In this document: in pieces, positions 42,439 through 51,964 of the stretch | Position numbering within the stretch: position 1 is the stretch's first letter | How the letters are laid out: every line of letters begins with the position of its first letter | DNA from: Bettongia penicillata ogilbyi | Taxonomy: Eukaryota > Chordata > Mammalia > Diprotodontia > Potoroidae | DNA length: 64,000 nucleotides | Reading direction: 5' to 3' | Assembly: GCA_023548195.1 (NCBI GenBank) | Contig: JAJHZJ010000252.1 | Coordinates: forward strand, 4,290,841-4,354,840 | Translations under genes and position numbers: made by a program | The notes under the pieces: generated by a model | Databases searched by the model: none | What the model was told of the DNA's origin: nothing | Seen by the model: the letters and a program-made list of their open reading frames with translations, nothing else

Positions 42439-43446
42439 GAAGAAGCATGAAAAAGTAAACAGCAAAGAGAAGTCATAAGGGACTTATCAAAATTGAACTG
42501 TTTACATTCCTACATGGAAAGATAATATTTGTAACTCTTGAACTTTTCAGTATCTGGGTAGTTGGTGAGATTACACACACACACACATACACACACGCAC
42601 ACACACATACACACATGCATGCACACACAGAGACAAAGAGCACAGAGTAGGATGGGATCATATCTAAAAAAAATGAAGTGGTGAGAGAGAAAATATATTG
42701 GGAGGAGAGAGGGAGAAATGGAATGGGGCAAATTATCTCTCATAGAAGAGGCAGGCAGGACACTTTTTAATGGAGGGAAAAAGAGGAGAGCTGAGAGAAA
42801 AACATGAAGTTTACTCTTATCACATTCAACTAAAGGAAGGAATTAAATGCACACTCATTTTGGTATGAAAACCTATCTTACAATACAGAAAAGTGGGGAA
42901 GAAGGGGATAAGCAGGGTGGAGGGGATGATGGAAGGGAGGGCAATGGAAGAAGGGAGCAATTTGAAGTCAACACTCAGGGAGGGACAGGATCAAAAGAGA
43001 GAATAGAAGCAATGGGGGGCAGGATAGGATGGAGGGAAATATAGTTAGTCTTACACAACATGACTATTATCGAAGTCATTTGTAAAAGTACACAGATATG
43101 GCCTATATTGAATTGTCTGCCTTCCCAAAGGGAATGGGTGGGGAGGGAGGGATGGGGAGAAGTTGGAACTCAAAGTTTTAGGAACAGCTATTGAGTATTG
43201 TTCTTGCTACTAGGAAATAAGAAATACAGGTAATGGGGAATAGAAAGTTATCTGGCTCTACAGGACAAAAGAGAAGATGGGGACAAGGGAAGGGAGGGAT
43301 GATAGAAGAGAGGGCAGATTGGTGATAGGGGAAATTAGAATGCTTGGTGTATTGGGGTAGGTGGAGGGGACAAATGGGAAGAAAATTTGGAACCCAAAAT
43401 TTTGTGAAAATGAATGTAAAAAGTTAAATAAATTTATTAAAAAAAT
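42439..43446 (+). other. HAL1 3' UTR, purine-rich
   Basis: A long GGA/GGGA-rich region with runs such as GGGTGGGGAGGGAGGGATGG GG near 43136-43160, which could form G-quadruplexes as in L1 3' UTRs. It includes a CA microsatellite (42570-42630). Words GGCCTATATTGAATTGTCTG and TTGGAACTCAAAG match the L1 3' UTR at 58800-58880 and 59930-59960. Confidence 0.75.
42570..42630. repeat. CA microsatellite in the HAL1 3' UTR
   Basis: (CA)n with ATAC and GCAC interruptions. The second HAL1 copy has a GT tract at the equivalent place (58274-58300). Confidence 0.9.
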
Positions 43447-43461
43447 AAAAAGGTCAAGGTG
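43447..43461 (+). repeat. 3' target-site duplication of HAL1
   Basis: AAAAAGGTCAAGGTG, 15 of 15 bases identical to 40664-40678. Confidence 0.95.
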
Positions 43462-43658
43462 CCCACTGCATTCTGGGTCATCTCCAGTCATCCTGATCTA
43501 GATCTCACCACTGGACCCAGATGATTCAGAGGAGAAAGCCAGCATGGTGACTTTTACAGCCCTCCCTCACTTAAATCCAATTCACTTCCATGCCATGGCA
43601 ATACCTCCCTAAAGTCATGGTCCTCTTCCAGAACAAAGGACCAAAAATAGCAACATTG
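43462..43658 (-). mobile_element. Marsupial SINE, part 2
   Basis: CCCACTGCATTCTGGGTCAT CTCCAGTCATC, ACCCAGATGATTCAGAGGAG and AAATCCAATTCACTTCCATG to CAGAACAAAGGACC are the antisense left half of the interrupted SINE. It joins 40424-40663 across the HAL1. Confidence 0.8.
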
Positions 43659-44285
43659 TTACAATATTGCTATTACTGTATACAATGTTTTCCTAGTTCT
43701 GCTCACTTCTCTTTGTATCAGTTCATATAAATCTTCCTCTGTTTTTCTGAAACCATCCTGTTCATCATTTCTTAAAACACAATAATATTCCATAGCAATC
43801 ATACACCACAGCTTGTTCAGGCAATCGTCAATTGATGGGCATCTCCTCAATATCTAATTCTTTGCCACCACAAAATCAGCTGCTATAAATGTTTTTGTAC
43901 ATATAGGTCTTTTTCTCTTTTCTTTGATTCCTTTGGGAAATAGACTTAGTAGTAATATTGATGGGTATGCACAGTTTTATTGCTCTTTGGTCATAAGTCC
44001 AAATTGTTTTCCAGAATGGTTGGCCCAGTTCACAATTCCATTAATAGGGCATTAGTCACCCACAGTCCCAATTTTTCCACATCCTCCCTAGCATTTGTCA
44101 TTTTATTTTTCTGTCATGTGAGCCAATCTGATAGGTATGAGATGGTACCTCTTTTAATTTGCATTTCCCTATTCAATAGTGATTTAGAGCATTTTGAATA
44201 TGACTATCAATAACTTTAATTTCTTCTGCTGAAAACTGCCTGTACATATCTTTTGACCATTTATCAATTAGGGATGGTCCATTAT
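43659..44285 (-). pseudogene. L1 ORF2 C-terminal remnant, right part of the split L1
   Basis: Minus-strand translation shows the L1 ORF2 end: WSKDMYRQFSAEEI near 44260-44215, a middle broken by stops, then CPSIDDCLNKLWCMIAMEYY with LRNDEQDGF (43840-43750). Mammalian L1 ORF2 has CPTMIDWIKKMWxxYTMEYY and IKNDE at the same place. Only the C-terminal tip remains. The 63-codon frame at 43659-43850 is the last intact piece. Confidence 0.8.
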
Positions 44286-44287
44286 TA

Positions 44288-44620
44288 ATGTCTGGCCCTG
44301 AAGAGCTCTTCATGGTGACTCTAGAAAGAGAGAAAAGAATTCTTAGTACAAGGACTCACAAGGATCCAGTTGGCCCATGCATATATGTACTTGGTCCATG
44401 CATATATGTCATACTATCTTTGTACCACTTTACACAAAGCTTGATCCCACTCTCCCAGGGACCATGTATGCACAAAGGGAAAGTACATCCCTGCTTTAGG
44501 GAATGTTTTTATAACTTCTGTTCTTGCTGTACCTTCTCATTAAATATTCCTTTGTCAAAACAAATCAATGTTAACAAGTAGATTGATATTGGAGAAAACA
44601 TATTAGATAGGGGTTTGGAA
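44288..44620 (+). repeat. Possible solo LTR or LTR fragment
   Basis: It starts TGTCTGG and contains two nearby copies of GGCCCATGCATATATG/GGTCCATGCATATATG, an ATTAAA polyadenylation-like signal at 44540 and a TAAATATTCCTTTGTCAAAA segment shared with 38984. No flanking duplication was identified. Tentative. Confidence 0.3.
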
Positions 44621-45715
44621 TGATAACATTAGATTCCAAAACCCCTCGAGGTTACCCCTAGAATCCTGAGGGCAGAGGTATTAGCCTCTCTCAAGGAATC
44701 TTCCTTGCCAGTAGGGGTGTGGAGAGATAACCAGGGGTAACAGTGAGATAAACATACAAGATTCCTTGAAAAAAATTGAATTGTTTTCTGGAAATCATCA
44801 TTCTTGATTCTTTTAGAGGGTTGAGAAGAATGGAGATTCCCTCCTCCTTTTTGTTGATTTATCTTGCTTTCTTGGCTCTCCCCTGTATAATCCCATTTAT
44901 TCTGTCTATCAGTTCTCTCTTTATAAGGTCAACCACAAACCATAACCATCCCCATCTCCAGACTAATATGGTCAGACAGAAGCATTTTTTCTGACAGAAC
45001 AAGCCTCTCCCTCAACCCTCACCTCTCTAGAGAGCTACCTCATCAGTTAAACCTAATAATAGGTTCATCCCATGAATTCTAATGAGACCATTCAAATAAG
45101 TTCAGCTGTTAACAGCTATCATTCCTGAAGAAGATCTCACACAAGGAACATTCTACTCTCCTGTGCCAAGGGACCCAGATGTCGTCAGGACATCACCCAC
45201 TACAGCTTAACTTAGTACGAACATGCCTACAGGCAAGGAAGTTGCCAGAGCATGGGACTAACTGCCATTGGGTGCTGGGACAACGAAGAACAAGGTCGGT
45301 ACAGAGTGGCAATTCTAATTAATCAAGAATGATCAACTAATGTGCTTGCACCATTAATTTGATGAAAGATGTGGGTTTAAACAAACTAACACACACACAC
45401 ACAGTACTTGGGTGATGGTTCTGAATTTAAATTGAAAAAATTTCATCCTTACTAAGCACAAAGGCACCTTTGACTGGAAGCCTGAAGGATATCCAAATGC
45501 AAGGCCTTTTGAAATTGGTTAATAAAGCAAAGTAAATCCTTTGATGGCTATCAGGAATGACAAGGAGTGAGGACATCTGGATCCTAATAGAACTCACCTT
45601 AGGTATGTCCATATCCATGAAGCATGAAGTGCTTCAGTTTCATCAAGTAAGGTTAACAGCACCTGCCCCTCTCAAACCCAAAAGAGTCTTATAAAAAACC
45701 AGATATAAGGTACAT
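44621..45715. other. Unassigned DNA
   Basis: No gene recognised. A short hydrophobic frame at 44776-44994 is discussed under rejected items. A short CA run lies at 45389-45402. Confidence 0.4.
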
Positions 45716-45719
45716 CTAG

Positions 45720-45887
45720 CAGAGGTGGGGAACCTGTGGCCTTGAGGCCACATATGGCCCTGTAGGTCCTCAAGAGTAGCCCTTTGACTGAATTCAAATT
45801 TCACAGAACAGATGTTCTGTCAAAGAGCCCACACTTGAGGACCTAGAGGGCCACATGTGGACTCGAGGCCAAAGGCTACCCACCCTG
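45720..45887. mobile_element. Foldback hAT-type MITE
   Basis: The left arm starts CAGAGGTGGGGAACCTGTGG and the right arm ends CCAAAGGCTACCCACCCTG. The two ~50-bp arms are complementary at about four of five positions, including the matching CCACATATGGCCC and GGGCCACATGTGG blocks. The CAG...CTG ends are typical of hAT elements. Candidate 8-bp flanks (ACATCTAG and ATAACTCT) agree poorly. It is 168 bp and noncoding. Confidence 0.7.
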
Positions 45888-45889
45888 AT

Positions 45890-46155
45890 AACTCTTTCTA
45901 ATTGAATACTTTTTATTTATCTCTACTCAGGTCATTGACATTTTCAATGACTGTCTTGTGAAACTATTGTATGACCATGATTAAAAGGTAGCTAGGACAT
46001 CTGCCTCCTGCCAGAGGAGAGCTGGGAATGATAAAGTGAAAATTCTTCATCAGTATAATGATAATACATTGCAACTTTTTAAAGAAAGAATCAAAGAAAT
46101 CTGTGGGAACATTTGATTCCCTACTTGGATTTATTATGGGAGGAATTTTTTAAGA
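45890..46155. other. Unassigned DNA
   Basis: Nothing recognised. Confidence 0.4.
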
Positions 46156-46159
46156 AGGA

Positions 46160-46500
46160 CTTATCTGTCAGAGCTTATCATGGTGCTTGGCAAACAGTAA
46201 GCGCTTAATAAATGTTTACTGATTGATTGGCTGCCCTGAACCAGGCCTCTACATCACTTTGTAGACATTGGCAAACTTTGACACCTGCATTCTGTCCATC
46301 ATCGTCGTTCTCCCTCTTACTAGAACCTAGAACTAGGACACTGGGACCTGGAGCTCAGAGAGTTTCTCCCCTTAATTTATCTGCAGCCAGACTGGCCTCC
46401 ACACTACTTGCTCCAAACCATGCCATGTACCATACTCTCCCTCTATTTTTTAGCTTCTATTTATGTGTGTTATTTTACTATTAGAATGTAGGCTCCTTTA
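46160..46500 (+). mobile_element. L2 3' tail followed by a second L2 fragment
   Basis: A terminus (GCTTATCATGGTGCTTGGCA AACAGTAAGCGCTTAATAAA TG) is followed by another L2 segment (CAGCCAGACTGGCCTCC, ACCATGCCATGTACCATAC, AGAATGTAGGCTCCTTTAGG). Two insertions, or one rearranged copy. Confidence 0.6.
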
Positions 46501-46554
46501 GGAAATGTACTATCTTCATTATTTTCATTTGTATTTAGTTAGCACATTGTATAA

Positions 46555-46785
46555 AGTCAGTCAGGACCTGGAGTCCATAAGACCTGAGTTCAAATCCAGT
46601 CTCAGATACTGACTAGCTGTGTGACTCAGAGCAAGTCACTTCACCCTGGTTGACTCAGTTTCCTCATATGTAAAATGAACTGGAGAAGGAAATGGCAAAC
46701 CACTTCAATATCTCTGCCAAGAAAACCTCAAGAGAGGTCACAGAGAGGCAGAAACAACTCAACATTTGGTAAAAAGTGAATAAAT
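46555..46785 (+). mobile_element. Marsupial SINE
   Basis: GGAGTCCATAAGACCTGAGT TCAAATCC, GCAAGTCACTTCACCCTGGT, CTGGAGAAGGAAATGGCAAA CCAC and GCCAAGAAAACCTCAAGAGA GGTCAC with an ACAACTCAAC tail. Confidence 0.88.
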
Positions 46786-46879
46786 GCTTTTTCATCCATT
46801 CATTTGCAAAAACTAATTAAAAGAACATCCAGTGAGAGGAGGAGGGGGGAGTATGAATATCTTAAAAAGAAAAAGGTGA

Positions 46880-47010
46880 GATAGTACAGTGTATAGAACA
46901 CTGACCCTGGAATCAGGAGGATCTGAGTTCCAATCTGACCTCATATATTAACTAGCTGTGTGACCCTGTGCAAGTCACTTAAAACTGATTGCTTCTTCCC
47001 TCCACCAAAT
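46880..47010 (+). mobile_element. SINE head copy
   Basis: GAGATAGTACAGTGTATAGA ACACTGACC, GGAGGATCTGAGTTCCAATC, TAACTAGCTGTGTGACCCTG TGCAAGTCACTTAAAA. Confidence 0.85.
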
Positions 47011-47014
47011 GACA

Positions 47015-47495
47015 TAAATAATGATAGATATTTAGATGAACACTAAAAAAATCAGTTATCTAAATATATCCAAATATAAATCTAATCAGTCATTTAAAAA
47101 TTAAGTTTTTTTCAGAGAACCTTTTTATTTTCACCTAGATAACTGGTACCTATAACTAAAACCTAGATGCAAAAAAATAAAATGAAATAAAATCCTGAAT
47201 AAAAGTAGACCTTGAAAGATCTGAGCACCATAAAAGGGAAGGGACCGAATTTCCAATATCATGAAATTGCTGTGCAACTGTAGTTTGTCCAAAAGATGTG
47301 ATGGCCAATCAAGAAAAATGACATTTCTGAGGATGGGGGAAAATATATGACTTGAGGCCCAATCAAGGATAAAAAGAAGAAATACAAAATGAAATAAAAC
47401 ATTAAAGTGCTATATTCCCCTGAATTTGCTTAACTTTATTCTTTTCAAAATATTTTCCCTTACCTTTTCTACTCTTATTCTGAAACCAGCATTTG
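47015..47495. other. Unassigned AT-rich DNA
   Basis: Nothing recognised. Confidence 0.4.
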
Positions 47496-47499
47496 TAGA

Positions 47500-47642
47500 C
47501 AAGTAAACACAGGTATTATTATCACTGTTTTATAGAGGGGGAAAGTATGGCGTAGAGAGGTTAAATGCCTTACCTAATGTCACATAATTAGGACAAGAAT
47601 TGTGATTTCAGCCACGGTCCTCTGATTCCTAGCTTACTTCCA
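47500..47642 (+). mobile_element. MIR 3' half
   Basis: GGTATTATTATCACTGTTTT ATAGAGGGGGAAAG, TAGAGAGGTTAAATGCCTTA and GTCCTCTGATTCCTAGC. Confidence 0.7.
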
Positions 47643-47644
47643 GT

Positions 47645-47775
47645 TCAACTTAATCAAACAAATACTGTTTCAGTTATGGGCAAAGCACAGTCCAAAGCCC
47701 AAGGGATGTAAAGTTCAATGCACTGCAGATCCTCCTGTCTAGGAGTTTATAATTTAATGATGAGGGAAACTACAG
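47645..47775 (-). mobile_element. Antisense L2 3' end
   Basis: AATCAAACAAATACTGTTTC, GCCCAAGGGATGTAAAG and GTCTAGGAGTTTATAATTTA ATG are complementary to an L2 terminus. Confidence 0.55.
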
Positions 47776-48244
47776 ATGCAGACATCTGTCATACGAGGCA
47801 GAAGAGGACATAGGTTTGAACACCAACTCTTCCAGTAGTCGTATGGCATTGGAAAAGTCAGGTCTGTAACTAGTAATATCCTAATTTTAATATGAAGGAA
47901 TAGGACTGGATTATTTCTAAGGTCTATTCTGATTCTCAGTCTCAACAATCCGCATGGAGAGAGCAAATGGGAGGTCCAGGAAATGAAAGAGAAAAATTTA
48001 AAAAGAAGAGATTGCTTTTACCTGGAATATGTTAAAGAAACTTTCAGGAAGTCAGTGGCACTTCAATTAGTCCTTTTGGAAAAGAAGGAATTTGAAGGTG
48101 AGAATTTGGACATAAGGAGAAATCTTCCATCACTAGGAAGGCCATGAGCACAGCAAAAAGATGGCTGAGGTAAGGAAAAGAACAGGAGGCAGAAAGCAGT
48201 TCAGTTTGGAGGTGGAGGGAACAAAGACAGGAGTACATAGAGCT

Positions 48245-48540
48245 ACCTTGAACATATGATTGCTCAATTTTCAGAGTGAGCATTTGCACCCCCAGAAATT
48301 AGCCATTACTATAAATTAGGGGTTGATTTATTATTTTCCTGATTATTTAGACTTAATAGAGTATTAATCATGCAGATTTCACTTAAAGGTATGTTCATAC
48401 TTCTTCCTTTGATTACTCCTTGTTAAATATTTACCAGGACTGCTCTGTAAATATTACTTGAGGTAAGTAGGGGTTCAATAGAAGGCTCAGGGAATGAAAC
48501 CAGATTGGAGGCCTCGTAACTGGTGGCTAATAAAAAAAAT
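48245..48540 (+). repeat. Repeat A, copy 4
   Basis: CTCAATTTTCAGAGTGAGCA, CCAGAAATTAGCCATTACTA, GGGGTTGATTTATTATTTTC CTGATT, TGCAGATTTCACTTAAAGGT and AAATATTTACCAGGACTGC match 20380-20600 in order. A MIR core follows at 48541 as it does at 20680. Confidence 0.6.
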
Positions 48541-48625
48541 AATAATAACTGGCATCTATATAGAGCTTTAAGACTGCAAAGTGCTTTATATTCATTGTCT
48601 CATCTGAACCTCACAACATCCTAGA
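48541..48625 (+). mobile_element. MIR core fragment
   Basis: AATAATAACTGGCATCTATA TAGAGC and GCAAAGTGCTTTATATTCAT. Confidence 0.6.
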
Positions 48626-48904
48626 GCAAGGAGCACATGAAAGGGAGATAGGAACATAAAACAAGGATGAAAAGTTATATTGCAGACGAAATCTATGATG
48701 TTATGAGTATCATCAGGGCTAGAAAACCACCTTGGAAGGCAAAAGGCAGCTCCTGAAGATTTTTGAGAAGAAGAAGAGTATGATAAGAGTGAGTCATTAG
48801 CCAGATTCGTCTGATGGCGAGGATGGATTGGATAGATGAAAATCACACCAGAAGTTATTAGAATAGCTTAGGTGAACTGACCTCCTGTCAGAGAGGCAAT
48901 AAAC

Positions 48905-49045
48905 GAAAGACAGAGAGAGACAGACAGACAGACAGAGACAGAGAGACAGAGACAGACAGGTAGAGACAGACAGAGAGAGAGACTGAGACAGAGACAGACA
49001 GACAGACAGACAGAGACAGAGCAACAGACAGAGACAGAGACAAAG
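48905..49045. repeat. GACA/GA purine microsatellite
   Basis: About 140 bp made almost only of GACA and GAGA units, an uninterrupted purine-rich strand except for the C of GACA. The 152- and 65-codon minus-strand frames over it ([11 protein letters not shown]) are artefacts. Confidence 0.9.
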
Positions 49046-49194
49046 AGATAAATATAAACATACATTTTCAGGCATGGACAGTGTGAAAATTTGAATTTGT
49101 TTAGGCATATTTATGATGCAGGCTCTTCTTCTCTCCTCTCCTGTCTTCCTTTTACTTAAATTGAGATCAGGGGAAGATGGTGGAAGGGACAGAT

Positions 49195-49275
49195 TATATA
49201 TACATAAATGTATGTACATACATACGTACACATATACATATGGATACATATACATATATATGAGGGTGTGTGTGA
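49195..49275. repeat. TACA/TATG microsatellite
   Basis: ATGTACATACATACGTACAC ATATACATATGG and similar units. Confidence 0.85.
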
Positions 49276-49744
49276 TTAAAAGAATAATTTAGGTGAGAAG
49301 AAATCCGACATTAAATTAGATTGGCTTTGGTTGTAGGAGAAAGGAAAGGGTGCAGGAAGGAGATATTATGACCCTAGATTCAATATCATTTAGCAACTGG
49401 TTGAATGAGGGAGCATAGACATTTTACAAGAAGGTTTGTGTTGAGAGAATGATTAAAAAGCTCCATTTTGAGTACGTTGTTTGCGATGTCAAGTGTTTAT
49501 CAGAGTTGAGATATATAGTTGTCATTTGGAACTATAGGCCTAAAACGCTAGAAGGAGGTTGAGGATGCAGACATAAATTTGGATAGAGGTGATCACATAA
49601 TTTATGTCATAGAAGTACTAGAGATTACCAAATGAGAGAGAAGACAGAAAAGACCAGGAACAGAAAATGGAAGAGGTGAAATTCCATGAAGAAAAAAATG
49701 GAGATAGAGGTGGAGATGGACAGAGAAAAGGAACAGTTCAGTCT

Positions 49745-50890
49745 TCAATGAAGAACAATTTATGGAATGCCTAGTGTATCTCCATCTGGAGATACGAAGA
49801 AAAGCAAAAAACAACAAATGGCCTTTGCTCTCAAGGAGTTCATATTCTACTAGGGGATATGATATGCAAATGACTTAGATACAAACAAGATCAAGGCTAA
49901 GTTGTAAATAATCAACAAAGTTCATTTCAGTCATTTTTTTCAGTCATGTCTAACTCTTCATGATCCCATTTGGGGTTTTCTTGGCAAAGACACTGGAGTG
50001 GTTTGTCATTTCCATTTCTAGCTCATTTTGAAGATGTGGAAACTGAGGCAAACGGGGTTAAGTGGCTTGTCCAGGGTCAGACAGCTAGTAAGTGTCTGAG
50101 GCTGGATTTGAACTCAAGATGAGTCTTCCAACCCCAGCTAAGTAGCCTAGCGGATAGAGTGCCTATCAACAGAGAGAAGACTAAAATTAAGGGAGATCTG
50201 CAAAAGTTTCATGTAGAAGAACAGATTGCAGCTGAGATTTGAAGGCAACCAGGGGATTTGGAGGAAAATCATTCCACTCATGAGAGATGGCCAGTAAAAA
50301 TGTCTACTCTGGAGATGGAGTTTCTTGTTTGAGGAATGTCAACCAGTGTTGCTGGTCAAGTATCCAGAGGTGATATATAAGGTGAAAGAATTCTAGGAAG
50401 GCATGGGCTAAGGATATGGAGAAAGCAGTGAGGAACGGCTTTGAATGCCAAACTGAAGATTTTTATATTTGGTCCCAAGAGTGATAGGGAGCTATTGGAA
50501 TTTATCGAATGGGGGCCTGTACCCATGTGGGTGACAGTTCAGAGAATAGAAGAGGGCATGTTGGAAAGATGTGACAAAGGTGAAATCGATTAACCTTAGG
50601 ATTATATTGGATATGGGAATTGAGAGATAGGAGATGAGGATGACTTCTAGATTACAAACCTGGGGAACTAGGAGGTGATGATACCCTGGGAAATTCAGAA
50701 GGGAGAAAAAGATAATGAGTTCAGTTTTGGTCACATCGAGTCTAAGATGTTTACAGGACAATCTGTTTGAGACGTCTAATAGGCAGTCGGAGATGTGAGC
50801 CTCAAAGTCAGCAGAAAGTTTCGAGCTGAATAAGAAGATCTGAGAACCAGCAGCATGGAGATAATAATTGAAACCAAGCAAGCTGATAAA
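49745..50890 (-). pseudogene. Long antisense L2 LINE, reverse transcriptase to 3' tail
   Basis: The largest L2 copy here, read from 50890 downward. A 129-codon frame (50881-50492) keeps the second half of the reverse transcriptase: LGFNYYLHAAGSQIFL (active-site YADD degraded to HAAG), then SDCLLDVSNRLSCKHLRLDV and TKTELIIF. Downstream the DNA runs through GCTTTGAATGCCAAACTGAA (plus-strand reading) to the terminal block GGAATGCCTAGTGTATCTCC with CTCTCAAGGAGTTCATATTC. A SINE is inserted at 49920-50165. The changed catalytic aspartates show the copy is dead. Confidence 0.75.
49920..50165 (-). mobile_element. Marsupial SINE nested in the antisense L2
   Basis: GATCCCATTTGGGGTTTTCT TGGC, GACACTGGAGTGGTTTGTCA, GGGGTTAAGTGGCTTGTCCA GGGTC and GGATTTGAACTCAAGATGAG are its reverse complement. 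L2 sequence flanks both sides. Confidence 0.8.
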
Positions 50891-50894
50891 ACTT

Positions 50895-51355
50895 CTGGAG
50901 TCTCTAGGTCTTTTTCAGCATCCTGGCTTAGAGGTCCCTCAGGCAATTCCAAGTCACATCTTTCTCCACTTATTCAGCATAACTCAGTGTCACAGGGTTG
51001 TTTAGGAAATTGCCCCTAGGCTTAGGACAGAAACAGGGTTCCACTAGTAATCTTTTGTAGTTCCATAATTCCTTTATACAACATCACCAATTTCATTAAA
51101 AAATATCTAAAGAGTGGATATATCAATCTCATTCTTTGAATGGTTTTTTTTTTCTTTAGGTAGGAGTATTTTCTTTTTTCCACTTCTCCCCAATCCTAAA
51201 TCTGGATGTTTGCCATCTTTATATCTGAACAGATAGGGTTTTGCTCCCCTGCCTCCATAGGCAGGTCATTTTATGGAGGTTGAACTAGGGTGACTCTCTG
51301 AGTGGAAACAATACTGGGTAGGATCTTGAATATTTTTGTAGTTGAGGATGAACGG
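50895..51355. other. Unassigned DNA
   Basis: Nothing recognised. Confidence 0.35.
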
Positions 51356-51360
51356 TGATT

Positions 51361-51457
51361 CTTCTAACCTGAGACCTCGAGGCCATAACTGTATCTGAAC
51401 TTCAAAGAAAAGAGTCATATGTGGCCTCAAGGTTGTAGGTGTCTGCCCCACCTTGTA
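51361..51457 (-). mobile_element. hAT-type element, one end only
   Basis: On the minus strand it starts CAAGGTGGGGCAGACACCTA and has GAGGCCACATATGAC, like the arms of the MITE at 45720-45887. The other arm is weak (CCTCGAGGCC at 51376). Confidence 0.4.
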
Positions 51458-51459
51458 TC

Positions 51460-51820
51460 TATCACCATGAATCTATATTCTTGATTCTGTGGGTCTCACA
51501 GAACACCATGGCACCCACTGTCTACTTTATCCCCATCCACTTTAGACCAAATGCCTGGGGGAAGTTTTTGTTTTGTCTTGTTTTGTTTTCCCTATAAGTA
51601 AGGAAAGATGTTGGTCCAATTCTTGTTGCCAGGGATGAGATATATGGCAAATGAATGAAAAAAAAAAACAAAACCAAAACAAACTAAAAGCCTACAAGTG
51701 AATGGATACCACAGGAAATACGTGAAGTTATAGAGGATGGGAAAGCAGGTGGGTTGAGCAAGGATGGCATTAGTAAAGGATCATCAGGAACATGGGGCAG
51801 GACGTAAGAAAACTATCCCT
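51460..51820. other. Unassigned DNA
   Basis: Includes a TTTTGT-rich run near 51570 and a 12-base A run at 51658; no gene. Confidence 0.4.
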
Positions 51821-51824
51821 TACT

Positions 51825-51960
51825 CTACATGACATTGTGTAACTTCAAGAACATGCTCTGCTGCTTACTAGCAGTGTGACTTTGGATGAGTCATTTCACT
51901 TCTGTAAGGCTCCATTTTCCTAGAGTCCTTTTCAGCCCTAATGTTCTGCTGATTTTATTC
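51825..51960 (+). mobile_element. MIR-like fragment
   Basis: GCTGCTTACTAGCAGTGTGA CTTTGG, GAGTCATTTCACTTCTGTAA and CTAGAGTCCTTTTCAGCCCT AATG. Confidence 0.6.
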
Positions 51961-51964
51961 TGTG

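Larger units (their letters stand above)
40679..43446 (+). mobile_element. Full-length HAL1-type (half-L1) retrotransposon
   Basis: A 2.77-kb element with perfect 15-bp duplications at both ends. Order: 5' UTR (40679-41337), one intact ORF1 (41338-42438), and about 1 kb of 3' UTR ending in an A-rich AAATAAATTTATTAAAAAAA tail. There is no ORF2: only 1,008 bp follow ORF1 and none of it encodes endonuclease or reverse transcriptase. Established knowledge: HAL1 elements are L1 derivatives that kept only ORF1. They depend on ORF2 protein from full-length L1. The intact frame and perfect TSD point to a comparatively recent insertion. The alternative, an internally deleted single L1, is disfavoured because a second copy at 56536-59160 has the same layout. 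Confidence 0.88.

Noticed and set aside
42439..43446. Hidden ORF2 remnant after ORF1
   Set aside because: No endonuclease or reverse-transcriptase motif appears in any frame, and the space is only about 1 kb of purine-rich 3' UTR.
44776..44994. Short hydrophobic frame resembling a membrane-anchor tail
   Set aside because: I considered a retroviral envelope remnant because of the hydrophobic run, but there is no adjacent recognisable retroviral gene and the similarity is only compositional.
48797..49255. 152-codon minus-strand frame rich in S, L and C
   Set aside because: It is a translation of the GACA/GAGA simple repeat.
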